From: Paraphoma chrysanthemicola
Taxonomy: Eukaryota > Ascomycota > Dothideomycetes > Pleosporales > Phaeosphaeriaceae
DNA length: 64,000 nucleotides
NCBI GenBank assembly: GCA_020744225.1
Contig: JAGMWG010000005.1
Coordinates: forward strand, 1,550,001 to 1,614,000
Direction of reading: 5' to 3'
Part shown: piece after piece, positions 1 through 11,443 of the stretch
Layout: each line of letters begins with the position of its first letter
Numbering within the stretch: the stretch's first letter is position 1
Position numbers and translations under genes: made by a program
The notes under the pieces: generated by a model
The model's input: only the letters and a program-made list of their open reading frames with translations
Told to the model about the DNA's origin: nothing
The model's database searches: none

Positions 1-284
1 GCGAGGATACAAAGGTTGTATTTGTTGCCCTCGAGACCTATTACAAAGTACTTACAAAGTCGAGTATGCATGGAGACTTTCCTAATTAGTGAGCCTAATC
101 GCCTGCCGAAGCCATGTCTTCCGGTGAGCGTTCAACATTTGTACAAGTAGCTATAGTCCCATCTTTTGGGCATATCTACGTCCTGAGTCCTCCTATTCCC
201 TAGACTTGCATCTAGAATCCTACGCAACCAAACCCGCTATTTCTGTCTGTGTATTCCCAAAACAAGGAAACCCTCCCCTTTACA
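1..284. other. Left flank, upstream of pirin gene
   Basis: No gene is visible. This stretch is the presumed promoter and leader of the pirin gene that starts at 285. It is moderately AT-rich at the left and becomes pyrimidine-rich (CCCTCCCCTTT) just before the start codon, as is common in fungal leaders. Confidence 0.5.
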
Positions 285-1277
285 ATGCCACGCCCCTTCC
301 TCCCCTCCTTTCTCAAACCCTCCACGGGACCTAAGCTTGCCTCATCCACCATATCCCCTTCAAATCTAACCACGCTCTCGCCCCGCAAAATCGCACGAAT
401 CCTCCCCGCCCTCGCAACCAACGAAGGCGTCGGCGCCACCGTCCACCGCGCCATCGGCACTCCCCAACTCCACCACTTCTCACCGTTCCTCATGCTCGAC
501 CACGCCATCATTCACACCGGCCAAGGCTTCCCCGACCATCCTCACCGCGGGCAGGAAACAATCTCCTACATCCTATCCGGCCGCCTCGAGCACGAAGACT
601 TCGCAGGCCATCAGGGTGTCCTAGAAGCTGGAGATTTACAATTCATGACGGCGGGCCGCGGGATCATGCACAGCGAGATGCCTGTCCCCAGCCACGACGG
701 GAAACCAAGTGAAGGGCTGCAAGTCTGGGTTGATTTACCCGCGGAACTGAAAATGTGTGAACCGAGGTATCGCGATGTACGTGCGAGCGAGATTAAGCGC
801 GTAAGTGCGGATGACGGGCGGGTTAGCGTAAAGGTTATCAGCGGGACGAGTTATGGCGTTGAGTCCAAGCATAAAGATCTAAGTTATACGCCTGTGTGGT
901 ACCTTGATTTCGTGGTGCAGCCGGGTGGACGAGTGGTGCAAGCGGTGCCGGAGGGGTGGAATGCGTTTGTGTATGTGTTGGCTGGGAATGTGGTTGTTCT
1001 GGGGAAGAGTGTTGAGAAGCGGTGTATTGCGACGTTGGAGCTGGAGGGCGATAGTTTTGAGGGCCGTGTACCGGAGGACGCGACTGAGGATGCGCACTTT
1101 GTGCTCATTGCGGGAGTGCCGTTGGAACAACCGGTTGTGCAGCATGGGCCGTTTGTCATGACGACGAGGGAGGGGGTGAGGCAGGCTGTTATGGATTTTG
1201 TGGCGCATGAGAATGGTTTTGAGCGCGCGAAGGATTGGGAGTCGCAAGCGGAAAAGAGGAGGAAGAGCTTGTCTTGA
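285..1277 (+). CDS. Pirin family protein
   Basis: Single-exon gene of 330 residues. Pirins are bicupin, Fe(II)-binding nuclear or cytosolic proteins; some act as transcription cofactors and some as quercetin dioxygenases. The N-terminal cupin metal site is clear: HPHRGQETISYILSG, followed by the segment MTAGRGIMHSEMP, which together supply the usual His/His/His/Glu ligands. The LQVWVDLP strand and the C-terminal cupin (about residues 200-290, with GEPLEQPVVQHGPFV-like core) are also present. The reading frame is open from 249, but that codon is GTG, so the first ATG at 285 is the start; it leaves an N-terminal extension of about 35 residues before the cupin, possibly a targeting segment. The gene is convergent with the RS-rich gene, only 78 bp between stops. 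The specific substrate or partner cannot be told from sequence. Confidence 0.93.
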   Translation: MPRPFLPSFLKPSTGPKLASSTISPSNLTTLSPRKIARILPALATNEGVGATVHRAIGTPQLHHFSPFLMLDHAIIHTGQGFPDHPHRGQETISYILSGRLEHEDFAGHQGVLEAGDLQFMTAGRGIMHSEMPVPSHDGKPSEGLQVWVDLPAELKMCEPRYRDVRASEIKRVSADDGRVSVKVISGTSYGVESKHKDLSYTPVWYLDFVVQPGGRVVQAVPEGWNAFVYVLAGNVVVLGKSVEKRCIATLELEGDSFEGRVPEDATEDAHFVLIAGVPLEQPVVQHGPFVMTTREGVRQAVMDFVAHENGFERAKDWESQAEKRRKSLS

Positions 1278-1355
1278 TATGTATGCCTGCGATCACCAAG
1301 CACAAACGTACTACGACTTAGGCCTTTGCCGACAACTCTGGTGATTCGATTACGG

Positions 1356-2682
1356 TCACGTCAGTCTTCCCCACTCTGCCTTTACATCCACATCCCCGTC
1401 CTCGTCTACAACTTTCCCTCTATCCCACTCCCGCTTCTGCCCACTCTTTGTCCACGTCACATCCTGCTCATCCTTCATGTCGCCCTTTTCCCATTTCTTG
1501 ACCTGATCGTCCGTGAATCCCGCAGCTTTCAGCCTCTCCGCACCCTGCTGTTTCCATCGCATGCGATCACGGAATGCGTCTACAGATTCACCCCAGTCGT
1601 CTTCGACATCGGAAGGTGGTCGAGCGTCCATGGCAGGGTTGTAAGTAGACGAGAAGCGCGAGTCCATGCCCATGGAGTTGGCTTTGTGGGCGCCACGGCC
1701 ACGAGAGCGCACGGAGGGAGCCATGTGGGGCGGAAGCGGGCCGACGATGGCTTCTAGTGGGTCAGAGTCAGATGCTGGTGCTGGAGAGTGGCGGCGATGT
1801 TTGGAGGAGCTGGCGGCTTCCTTTGATGATGATTTGTCAGCTCTGTGGCGTCGAGAAGATGGTCCTGGTGAACGTGAGCGGTCTCGACGTCCGTGTCTTG
1901 TCTTGCTTTGGTTTGTGTGGGAGGGTGGTGATCGCGATCCGACTGACGAAGCTGAGCGCGAGCGACGTCTGTGGTGTCTCGAGCTCGATTTATGTTTCTT
2001 GCGTAAGGTTTCCTCTTCACTGTCACTGTGACGTCTGTCGCGACGATGCTCCACGGACTTCTTCCGACCAGCGGACCTATTTTCACGGTCGTCGTGCTTC
2101 CGCCTATCTCTATGCCTGTCCCTGCTTCTACTTCTGCTCCTGTGCTTCCGAGATTGTGAATCTTCCGATCGTCGCCTCCTCTTGCGATTGTCGTACCGTC
2201 CACCATCTTGTCGGTCATCATCGTGTCGGCGCTTAGACGGTCTCCTTTGCGCTTCTTCCTCGTCGCTCAAAACTGGCGTCAATCGGCCCTCGGTCTTTCT
2301 TTCCTTGCGCACTTCCTCCCGCTTCACGGCTCGTGCCTTGTCATGATTCATTCGTCTGAGTCGCGCATTCGACTCCTCTGCTTCTCTCGCAAGGAGTGCA
2401 GCATTGTGACTGTCGGTTTGGCGGATGATGTGCCGCAAGAAGTTTGTATTTGGTTTAGGGGCGCCGGACTTCGACCTGAGGTACCTTAGCACCCTGCAGA
2501 GCTATCACGTAGAGGCCCATACTTTATGGCTCAACATGGAGAATGGCGGGATTGAGAGGCGGGACGCACCTCTTCGGGTTGAAGGCATCGATGCCAACTA
2601 GCTCGTACTTCTTCGTCGCGTTCTTCGCGTCTTGCTTCATCAAGCTTGCGATGTATTCATCATTGTTGATATCGCCAGCCAT
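1356..2682 (-). CDS. RS-rich nuclear protein, pre-mRNA splicing-type
   Basis: Two exons on the minus strand, 2682-2570 and 2475-1356, with a 94 nt intron (donor GTGCGT, acceptor CTCAG); 410 residues. The join restores a continuous conserved N-terminus reading NPKRSKSGAPKPNTNFLRH, followed by a charged helix (TDSHNAALLAREAEESNARL). The middle (about 90-270) is an Arg/Ser/His/Asp-rich tract typical of SR-like splicing proteins. The C-terminus has a second conserved helix, DRMRWKQQGAERLKAAGF. Fungal relatives with this N-terminus are, to my memory, annotated as pre-mRNA-splicing factor 38B-like; that name probably reflects RS-tract similarity rather than true orthology. Expected location is the nucleus. 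It is divergent from the Sim4-like gene across 184 bp. Confidence 0.8.
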
Positions 2683-2866
2683 GGTGACGTGCGCTGCTTG
2701 TGTGAGCGTTGATGCGACTGAGATGGAGAGCTAAGTGATTTCATACAACAGCAGGCACTAGTCCGCGACCGGTAACTGCCGCGGCCAACGCGTACCTTCC
2801 CATCAACAAACAAACACCCCTCCATATCGCGCATTCCGTATGAGCAATACTTGAGACACGTCCACC
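2683..2866. promoter_or_regulatory. Compact divergent promoter, RS-rich / Sim4-like pair
   Basis: Only 184 bp separate the two start codons (2682 on minus, 2867 on plus), so both genes must share a bidirectional promoter. No clear TATA box is visible. The plus-strand start sits in a good context (CCACCATGGC). Confidence 0.6.
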
Positions 2867-3774
2867 ATGGCTCCCAAGAGAAAGTCTGCCCCGCCGACTC
2901 CGCAGTCTGCCCTTGAGCAACTGCAGAAATCGCAATCACTAAAGCTTCTGGCCATCGCGGAGACACTGTCACCCAAGGACCTACCGCAGTCCGCAAACAA
3001 GCGCAGCTCAGCAGCATCAGAAGATAGCGAGCAGAACAGCGACACACACCCTGCGGCTTTGGAGGCAGACTTGGTGCATTACAAGGTTCGTGCGATTCTA
3101 TGATCGCCCATCGCAAAGTGCTAAAACACGCCTAGGAACTCTTCAGCAAGCTGCGCTTTAGCTATGTAGAGCAAGTGACCAAGGAGAAATTCTTGCGCAG
3201 TATTACCGAGAACCCACCACGTCTAGTCGAAGCGCCAGAGAACGATGAGAAGGAGACGGAAATACTTGCGCTCAAAGCCAGTCTGAAAGAGCGCAAGCTT
3301 GAGGTTGCCGAGATACTGAAGCAGTTGGAGGAGAAGGGCAAGGAGCTGTCTTTGCGCTATGAGGGCCTTCAATTACGGACACAGCAGCTCGCGTCGCTTC
3401 CGACGGAGATTGAGGGTCTAGAGGCCACCATCGAGCAGTTGAAGCAAGAGCAAACACCAACATCGGACAACCCGGAGCTTTCTCTCCCGCTGCCAGAGAC
3501 GACAAAGATTCTAAGCGAGCGGGAAGCAGAAGTCGCAGCCCTCGATGCGCAAATCGCGAGCTTGCAAGCTGCTATTCCAAACCGGAATCGCGAACTCGAG
3601 AAACTAGAGCGCGAGCTAAAGCCGCTCGAAACACAAAAGAATGGCACAGTTGCAGCAGCTAGGGAAGCGCGACGGAGGAAAGAAGAGGGTGGTGGGATTG
3701 GCGATGAGCTAGAGGAGCGAGGCCGCTGGCTTAGAGCGTCCGAAAAGGCGCTGAAGGAGATGTTGGAAGTATGA
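2867..3774 (+). CDS. Coiled-coil protein, probable kinetochore subunit Sim4/CENP-K
   Basis: Two exons, 2867-3085 and 3136-3774, with a 50 nt intron (donor GTTCGT, acceptor CCTAG); 285 residues. The join gives HYKELFSKLRFSYVEQVTKEKF, shown here as the segment FSKLRFSYVEQVTKEKF, which I associate with the fungal Sim4 family (CENP-K-like subunit of the constitutive centromere network). The rest of exon 2 is almost wholly heptad-rich helix (for example AEVAALDAQIASLQAAIP), with a Pro/Ser break near 'QTPTSDNPEL'. The basic N-terminus (MAPKRKSAPPTP) suits a nuclear protein. Length and coiled-coil content fit Sim4, but other coiled-coil kinetochore subunits are not excluded. Confidence 0.65.
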
Positions 3775-4644
3775 AAGAATGCGAGCGCAAGGCAGCTTCT
3801 TTGGGCGTGAGATGGAGGGTGTTCGTCATGGGCGTTACGGATAGGCGGGAACACTTGAGATACCACTGCTACTATTTGCACCTTCATTTCTTGAAAAATG
3901 AAGCACCATTCCCAACCGACTTTTTGCTGTTCCAATGGCAAGGTGTAGAAATGAGAAAATCGTTCACAAAAGTGACAGCGGTGACTTTGTCAGTCGCCTC
4001 ACCACCTTCACAACGCATCTGCAGGCCGACAAGGATGCTCCCGCAGTTTGTGGAGACGAAGACCAGAAACTGCAAGCGTCTTGGACATGCGAGCTGAATG
4101 CAGGGTTGCGCATCGCCGGTGATTGGTGGACGGGGCTTGACCGCCACACGCGGCTTATCGATTGTGGTTCCCTGACCAACGGGTGGGTAAACACGCAGGT
4201 GGCAGTGTGGGTCCCTTCCGAGCTAGATGAGCTGGTCACCGGTAGCTACTGCCAACTCTGATGCCCAAGGAATTCTGAACCACATTCCACCACCACCACG
4301 CACCTCGAGATACCGAACCCTACCGTCAGCAGCAGCGGCAGACAAGGCAGAGACCCGACTGACGTCTCCCCACCCGAGCTGTCCGCTGAGTCGGACAAGC
4401 TCAGCACGCAAAGCGCTGCCTGAGGCCCATCCGGACTCGACCACAGGCACCCTTTCGCTATTTCTAAGCCTGTCACGACTTTACGACCCGATTTCTACTA
4501 CTGCACGCTTTGCGTTCGTTCTGAGCGGTTCCACGAGTTCGTCGTTGTGTCATACACTAGATCAGTTAGGTGTACGACTCGAACACACAAGTTACAACCT
4601 CATTCCACGAAGCATACTTCGGGGTAAACTCCACCACCGCCAAT
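3775..4644. other. Intergenic, leader of b561-type gene
   Basis: 870 bp without a supported gene. The short frames here lack protein-like composition. The final 300 bp (from about 4300) are C- and pyrimidine-rich, which fits the promoter and 5' leader of the gene starting at 4645. Confidence 0.5.
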
Positions 4645-7141
4645 ATGTCTGACCAGGGACTCTCGGCTCCGGGGACGAGTGTCTACTCGTCGGACTCGAT
4701 GTACGTTGGCGACGGGACATGGGACTCGCAGCGCAACACCTTCTTGCTGCCCAACTTGCAAGGCCTCAATTTTGAGACCATGCGCTATAATGGTAAGACT
4801 CGGCGCATCTGGTAGAAGAGCCTATACTGACTATGCAGGCATGGGTAACCGCTTTCGCAACATGCTCAATTACAAGACCTACGTTACCGCACACGCCGTC
4901 CTTGCATCGCTCACATTTCTGCTCGTCGTTCCTGCCGCCATTTTAATGGCTCGATTCTATCATCGCAATCCTCGCACCGCGCTACGCTTTCACATCTGGT
5001 TGCAGATATTGACTGTTCTGCTCTCGACCGCTGCGTTCATACTAGGTTTTCAAGCTGTAGGCCTGGAGAGATCACTAACCAATCCACATCACGGTATCGG
5101 TGTCGCAGTCTACACTCTCGTGTTGATTCAGGCAATCGGTGGCTCTGTGATCCACCGATGGGAGAAGAACAAGGAGCGCTTCAAGCTTCCGCTGAAACTC
5201 ATGGTATGCTCGCTCTCGACGAAGAAGACAGGCAACTGACAGAAATAGCTCCACCAATGGCTTGGAAGACTCGTCGCACTGTTGGGTATAATACAGGTGC
5301 CACTTGGACTGACTTTGTATGGCTCGCCCAAGGTCTTTTTCATCCTATATGCTCTTTGGGCATTCATGCTTCTGGTATTGTACTTCATCCTTTCGTACAT
5401 CAACCAGCCTGAGATGGGCTTCGACGATCGGACGACGTACATTACCGAACGAAGTGGGCGAAGCGGACGAACTGGCAGCACCCGAAGCCGCCGTAGTAAA
5501 GGTCATGGCCTAGGCGCACTCGCAACGGCTGGAGCTGCTGGAGCAGGTTTAGCGGCACTGAGACGTCGATCGCGAAGTCGCAGTCGTAGCAGGCCCCACG
5601 GCGGACGGCAAGAGGTCTTGAGCTCTCGTCACGACTCTCGCTCGCGTATTCAATCCGAATTCACTGACTCCTATTTGAGTGATGAAAAGTACACACATAA
5701 TAGAAAGAAGAGCGGGACATGGAGGGATCGACTACTAGGCGCCGGAGCGGCTGCGGGAGGTATCTTCGCGATCAAATCACTTTTCAACCGCAACAAGAAG
5801 CACCATGCTCCAACCGAAACAGGTAGCGATGTGAGCTACTCCCGGCCTTTAGGACCCTCTGAGGTTACGCAGACCGATCTCAGCCGCCTAGAAGAAGGCA
5901 GGGCACCAGCCTCACCTGCGAACCACCGGGATGACTGGCGCCGCGTCGAAGAAAGAGAGGCAGCTCAAGCAGCGGCCATGGCTGGATCTCCTTTACGTCA
6001 AGGTCGCCTTCCACCAGACAGCCGAGCATCCTCGGACTCTTTCGACAGTCGGACGAGTTTCAGCGATGAGCACGATATCAGACCGCCCAAACGATCTTTT
6101 GGGCTCAAGGAAGGCGTTGCGACGCTGGGTGTAATTGGCTTCCTCAAGCACTCGCTAGGGGGCCGTAAAACAAAGAAAGAGGATGCGCATGCCGAAGCCA
6201 TAAGACGGCATGACCTCGAAGAGGAGCGTATTGCTCGAGCTAATAGTGGCCGCCGAAAGTACACTGGTGATGGCGCTCCTCCAAGACGACCTAGGCCTCT
6301 ATCAACAGACTACTCCGAGAGCGATCTCACTGGCGTGACACCTTCAGTGGCGCGACCTGGCGCTACCCGTCCACCGCCGATGGATTCTACCGTGGGACCT
6401 TCTACAGCACCCATTCGGCCTCCTCCGCATGGAGAGGTTCTCTCGGAATCGGGCTCGGAAGCCTACCTTTCGCCTGGTGGCCGCTCACATCGCCGCCATC
6501 GCAACGCTAGCTCGCTTGCAGGGCCTTCACTCGCTGCTGGTGCAGCTGCAGCTGCAGTATCTACCGGCTCGCCGTCCAAGAGAGACCACAGTCAGCGGCG
6601 GAGCAGTCGTGAAGGCAGTGTGGCATCACCTCCTGTGTCTGTCAAGGTCAAGATGCACAACGATGGACGACACGTGACACTTAGAAGGCTGAATGAAGAA
6701 GAAGCTGCCGCCGAACGCGAAGCACGGAGAAAGGAGAGACAGCGGCGGAACCGCAATGGAAGCAGAAGCTCGCTCAGTGACCTCAACAACGACCGCTGGC
6801 GCAGAACAGAGGCTATAGAGGCACAGCAGGCTGCAGAAATGGCCCAGACTATACCACCGCCGCCAGCTGGTGGCCCGCTACGCATGCCAGAGCCGACAAT
6901 ACCACCGCCTCCCCCTGGACCTCCACCAGGCAATTTTAATGCGCCAGGAAATATTCCACTACCTCCGCCTCCGCCAATCCCGGCGGCAGCAAACAGCGTG
7001 CTGAGCAGTCCGCACGGCACCCAAGTGTATGGCACGGAGACTGATGTCAGCGCCTACGACTCGAATAGGAGGAGACGGAGAGCCGAACGGGCTCAGGCCA
7101 AAGCGGCGAGGTCAGGAGGCAGCAGAGTTGAGTTTTCATAA
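4645..7141 (+). CDS. Cytochrome b561/ferric-reductase-type membrane protein with long RS/Pro-rich tail
   Basis: Three exons, 4645-4792, 4839-5203 and 5249-7141, with 46 and 45 nt introns; 801 residues. After a 50-residue N-terminus come about five membrane helices (residues 60-215). Four histidines suited to bind two hemes are visible in AHAVLAS, RFHIWLQ, HHGIGVAVY and LHQWLGR, the pattern of the b561 ferric-reductase domain (transmembrane ascorbate or Fe(III) reduction). No DOMON domain precedes it. The remaining 580 or so residues are a cytoplasmic-type tail: an Arg/Ser block (SRSRSRSRPHGG), two short Gly/Ala-rich helices (LLGAGAAAGGIFAIKSLF), acidic/basic linker and polyproline runs (IPPPPPGPPPG), ending in a basic helix. 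Start chosen as the first ATG in frame. The tail is far longer than the family core and its job is unknown. Confidence 0.85.
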
Positions 7142-7783
7142 CGACCATTACGACAAAAGGTACAGCGGGGGAATGGATAGGATTTGATCATTTCGTGCAT
7201 TACTGGCGTTGTTTGAGTTTGGCGAGCTTTTTTGTCACTTCGATTCGATTCTCGATTCGATGTGAATTGTATCGCATTGCAACTTGCTTGCTTGCACAGA
7301 GTTGTAGATATCGCTAGCGTGATGCTTTTTCAGCTGTATGAATAATATAAGACTGTTTGGTGAAAGAAAGGATTGTGCCTTGAACATACATATTCGTACT
7401 CGAGAAACAGTGACTAAATGTCGTGATAAATTATCATTAATATTTGGACAGCATACATTCCTTTGATATCGGGGTTGTCCCACGTCACTTTCATTTGCTA
7501 GGCCCCCTAACTCGTATAAAGATGCAATGCTACATTGGCAAGCAATTTCCTCGTTCTTTGAAACAAGAACTTCGGATCGAGATACGGCCTTGGGGAAGTG
7601 GGAATGTTGTACCACATACCTTGGCAACAAGCGCACGAAAAAATGGCGTGTAAGGTGAGTGAAATGCAATCTGAGCTTGGTCAAGGGTCGGAAGTGATGT
7701 TTGTTGCTGGCTACTTTTGGGAAAGTCTGGGTTATGGAAATTACTACTGGTTTCAAGAGGCATGAAGGAAAACGCACTCGTTA
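7142..7783. other. Intergenic 3' flank of b561-type gene
   Basis: No gene seen. AT-richer just after the stop (CGATTCGATTCTCGATTCGATG is a small direct repeat around 7240-7262), consistent with a 3' UTR and terminator. The tandem array begins at its right end. Confidence 0.45.
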
Positions 7784-9180
7784 TGCTGGTAGGTAGTACC
7801 AGTAGCTGAGTCAGTACGAGTAAGCCGCGGAGCTCATCCTTCACCGGGTCCCGAGCCGAAGCATGTTGTAGAGTCGAGTGGTTTCCAAGGTGTACATGCA
7901 GGATTGCTGGTTTCAACCTACCTCGCAAAGATGCACCGCATCCATGGCCGTGGGGGTATCACCAGTAGTACTGTATTGGAGTACGCAGTATGCCGTGGAG
8001 CTTTGCATCGACGATCACTGAGCTCGAGCCCGGTGTTGTGTGGGTGTCAAGTTTCTAATGTGTAAATGCTACATGTAGTTTGCATGCATGGCAAATAACC
8101 CGTCATCCCCGGTGGTACCAGCGGAGAAGTATGCACCGCGCCTCTCTTGTGACGGGTACTGAGCCCGAGCTGGATCATGGCGTGTATTGTTGAATGAAGA
8201 GTACTGGTTCTAATTCAAGGAAAACTTACAGAGGTACTGCTGATGCCGGTGGTACCATCAGCGCTGTAGTGGAGTATATACACCGCGGCTTTCACATGAC
8301 GGGTACTGAGCCGACCGGGGTATCAGTTTGGAGCAGTTCTGTGGTTCGATTTTAAGGTGAACGATCCTTTAGCCTAGCAGTACCAGCGATTCATGGATGG
8401 AGTATGATGTGCATACATTGCGGCTTTCCCGCGACGGGTACTGAGCCGACGGCGGGTGGTGAATTTGGAGTACCTAGGTAGTCCCAATTCGATTTGCGGG
8501 TGAACGATCTCTCACCCTGGTGGTACGAGCTACACTTTGGCGGAGTATGATGTGCATACATCGCGGCTTGGGCTGCGACGGCTAGTGGGCCGAGGCAAGT
8601 TGTATTGTTGAGTAATTCAGAGTTGCGAACATGTAGTGCTGTGCCGACCCCAAGTAAAAAAGACTGGTCGTCCGTAGTACCAAAAGCACATGTACTGTAG
8701 CGGAATATTATGCATAGTGGCTTTCTGGTAACGGGTACTGAGCCGGAGAGTGTTGTGGGTCAGGTTTCAGCTGATTTGGACCTCTCAATGGGGAGTCCTG
8801 CTTGAATTCCAGTGGAGAACGTCTGATCACTAGGTGGCACCATCAGCAGGTGCTGCAGCGGACATTTCAATATCATGCAGCGCGGCTTTCCTGTAGCGGG
8901 TACTGAGCCCGAGCAGGATTGTGGCTCCGTAGTTGCAGGGCTTGGCTTGGCGGAAAGGAATCGGGGCGGGTGATGAGGGTAATGGTTGGCAAGATGATTC
9001 ATGGTATGAATGTGCATGGCTGGTTTGGGCTCAGCAAAGCTCGGAAACTCCTGGAACTGCAGGATCGTCCTGTCGTACCTACAATGCTGTGAAGTCAGAT
9101 GCCGCGGAACTTTTATCGATAGGTACTGAGCCGAGCGGGATGTTGTTGCACGAAGCTGGGCATGTCTTGGTGAAGTTGGA
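7784..9180. repeat. Degenerate tandem array, about nine units of 135-220 bp
   Basis: About nine diverged head-to-tail copies of one non-coding unit. Each has up to three conserved blocks in the same order: GGTGGTACCA(T)CAGC; GGAGTATG-(ATGTG)-CATACATCGCGGCTTTC; and ACGGGTACTGAGCCGA. The last block, or its variant, starts near 7846, 8014, 8154, 8301, 8436, 8580, 8733, 8898 and 9121, giving spacings of about 168, 140, 147, 135, 144, 153, 165 and 223 bp. Copies 4 to 6 are closest to each other (copies 5 and 6 share ATGATGTGCATACAT); copies 1, 2 and 9 are the most decayed. No frame is open through the units and no transposon gene adjoins. Between blocks the sequence is poorly conserved. Origin and function are unknown. 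Confidence 0.85.
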
Positions 9181-11443
9181 GTAGAAGGAATGCTGTGGTT
9201 GTGATGATTGAAAGGTAATCAGGTAAGTCTTGTGTTGGGATTCTGGGAATTGATAATTGCCATGATGCTTGGTAGAAAGGACCTGGATGTTCCTTTTCTA
9301 GTGATGAATGTATGTACATGACATGAGAGTTCTGCGTGCAGTATGTCGTCTGTGTTACTCTGAGAGCTGCTTCTCGGTTCGACGGTTGTGTTTCCCGATT
9401 TCTAGGATGTGATGTTTCACAAATGCAGATTTCATCATAATGAAGTCAGGTAGGTCATGAATTGAGACAAGTGTCGAGAAGGGTTCCAGTGAATGCAATG
9501 ACTGTTCCACTGAGTCTGTCGTTGCATACGCTCACGGCGACTGGTGGAATGCCGTTTGGTGCTATTCTCCGTGTCGTGTCACATTTGCAGTGTGATATTG
9601 TATGATTGTGAAGGGATGTAGACCAAGCTCTCCAGACTGCCAATGTTGCACGACTATCAAAGAAAGACGGATCTCTGCATTGAAGATGGCCATAATCGGT
9701 GCATGCGGGTACCGTACCATGGATGATATGCCTAGAGGCGCTTTCTCCGCGCCGCGGAGGATGTGCCACATAGCTGCAGACTGGATATATCACCTGATGT
9801 AATTGACTACATCTTCCGCACGACTAGGCGTGACATGTGCAAGATTGGGAGGAGAGGACAAGACGTCGCAATAAGATATAGTTAAACTAGACTATGCATT
9901 CGCTTGAGGATTCGCCTAGCGGTGCGCTGCAGGATGACTTGACGTTGAGCTCCGCGGAGCATTTTGGTGAGATGCTTGCTAGCGCTCAGCCTCAGCCCTA
10001 TCTGATTCGCGACTGCGAGGGCTTGGCGATGGCGTGTGGCACCAGGCCGATCATCGCCCGAGACCCCAGGTTTCAAGCCTCAACACCACAAAGCATCACG
10101 ACGTTCTGATACGTTCGCATGGGGCGAAAGGGCAGCAGCAATGGTCTTGGCGCTAGCTATGGCCGTTGAGCGGGAGACATGCGGCATCAACGTGTGGCTG
10201 CAGGCGGGCTGGCGGCGGTGACACACGAGTGCTGGAGCGCCCTCCATGCCCTCTCATTCGCGCCTTGCGCCCTCGTCACTGATCTCGCAGTCGCTGCCGG
10301 CAGCATCTCGGAACTGTACAGCGTGCTAAACAGCGGATCACCCGCAAAAGGGCCTTTCGATGGGCAGTATATAAACATCGAGGTCGTCGCCGCGTGCTCG
10401 CGATGCCTGGGAGCTTTTTTGCGTCGTCCGGAGATGCTGTAGCGGTCCAGCGCCTCGTGACGACGGCGGCGGCCATGATGTAATGTTGCCCTCGCTACGC
10501 CTTAACGAGACCGATACCGAGCGATTGTTCACGCGCTGCGCCCCGTTCGGCCAGCCTGCTGCCAGAGGATACGGACGATGGAGCGCGGTGCAGTCCTCGT
10601 CGTCCTGCATGTGGTCCTCACAGCCTGCCCAGGAACGCGCCGCGAGAATGACGACACGGGCACTGGAATTCGGAGGGTGCCGTGCGAAAAATGGGCCAGC
10701 AGCGTCGGCGCCATGTCTCCATCCGCCATCCGCCATCCGCCCCGGGTGCGTGTGGATGGGCGGAGCTGCTCGACGAGGGCTGTGTGAATTTCTGCTCAGG
10801 CATGGGCTGCACCCACTGCCGCTCACCCCAAATTCTGTCCGGCGCAGCGGTCAAGCGCCAGGCCCCTCGCTACAATACGCTACACTTGCCGAATCCGCGT
10901 TGATCCTTTCCCGCTGCCAAACGCCCCCCATCGGGGTAACCTCGGCGCTCTAAGCAGAAGCTCCCGTTCAGGACCCGTGCCATCGCTGTCGATTCTTCGT
11001 GCCCAGCGGCCAGGCTAGGTCAAGCCTGCATCCGCCAGGCTGACCGCCCAAGCTTCGTGGCCTGCAACCGTGTGGTGGGCGTTTGAGCTGCTTCCAGCGC
11101 GCTTCCCTGCAGATGCCCATTTCCAGCGGGTGAACCAGGGGTGGCGGCTCTCTGTCCGCGACCTGTCATTGGGGATTCGACCTTGCATGCCACCCTGGTT
11201 GCTCAAGCGGAACTTACTAGCTGAGTCTAATATGCGCCTTGGACGCTTGGTCGTTCAATCGACCAGGTCTACCAGGTGCGGATGGGCGTTCTTTCCAGCA
11301 CAATGACACAAGGGACTCGTTGAAGTATCTCTCCGACACCAGGCGCAACATGTCCAGTATACTAATAGTACTACCGGATCCGCTCGGCGACTGCCACACT
11401 CTCCACGCGACGAGAGTCTCGCCCATTAGCTCGCTTCCTCACC
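9181..11443. other. Intergenic, upstream of Zn2Cys6 regulator
   Basis: 2.3 kb without a supported gene. The first part (to about 9800) continues the base composition of the tandem array but without its blocks. From about 9900 it becomes GC-rich. Short overlapping frames on both strands between 10,480 and 11,300 have no family-like motifs and no mutual exon structure. It probably includes the promoter of the regulator; no specific sites can be called. Confidence 0.45.

Noticed and set aside
7784..9180. Tandem array as a decayed transposon or MITE cluster
   Set aside because: No terminal inverted repeats, no target-site duplications and no transposase-like frame were found; strict head-to-tail order argues for tandem duplication instead.
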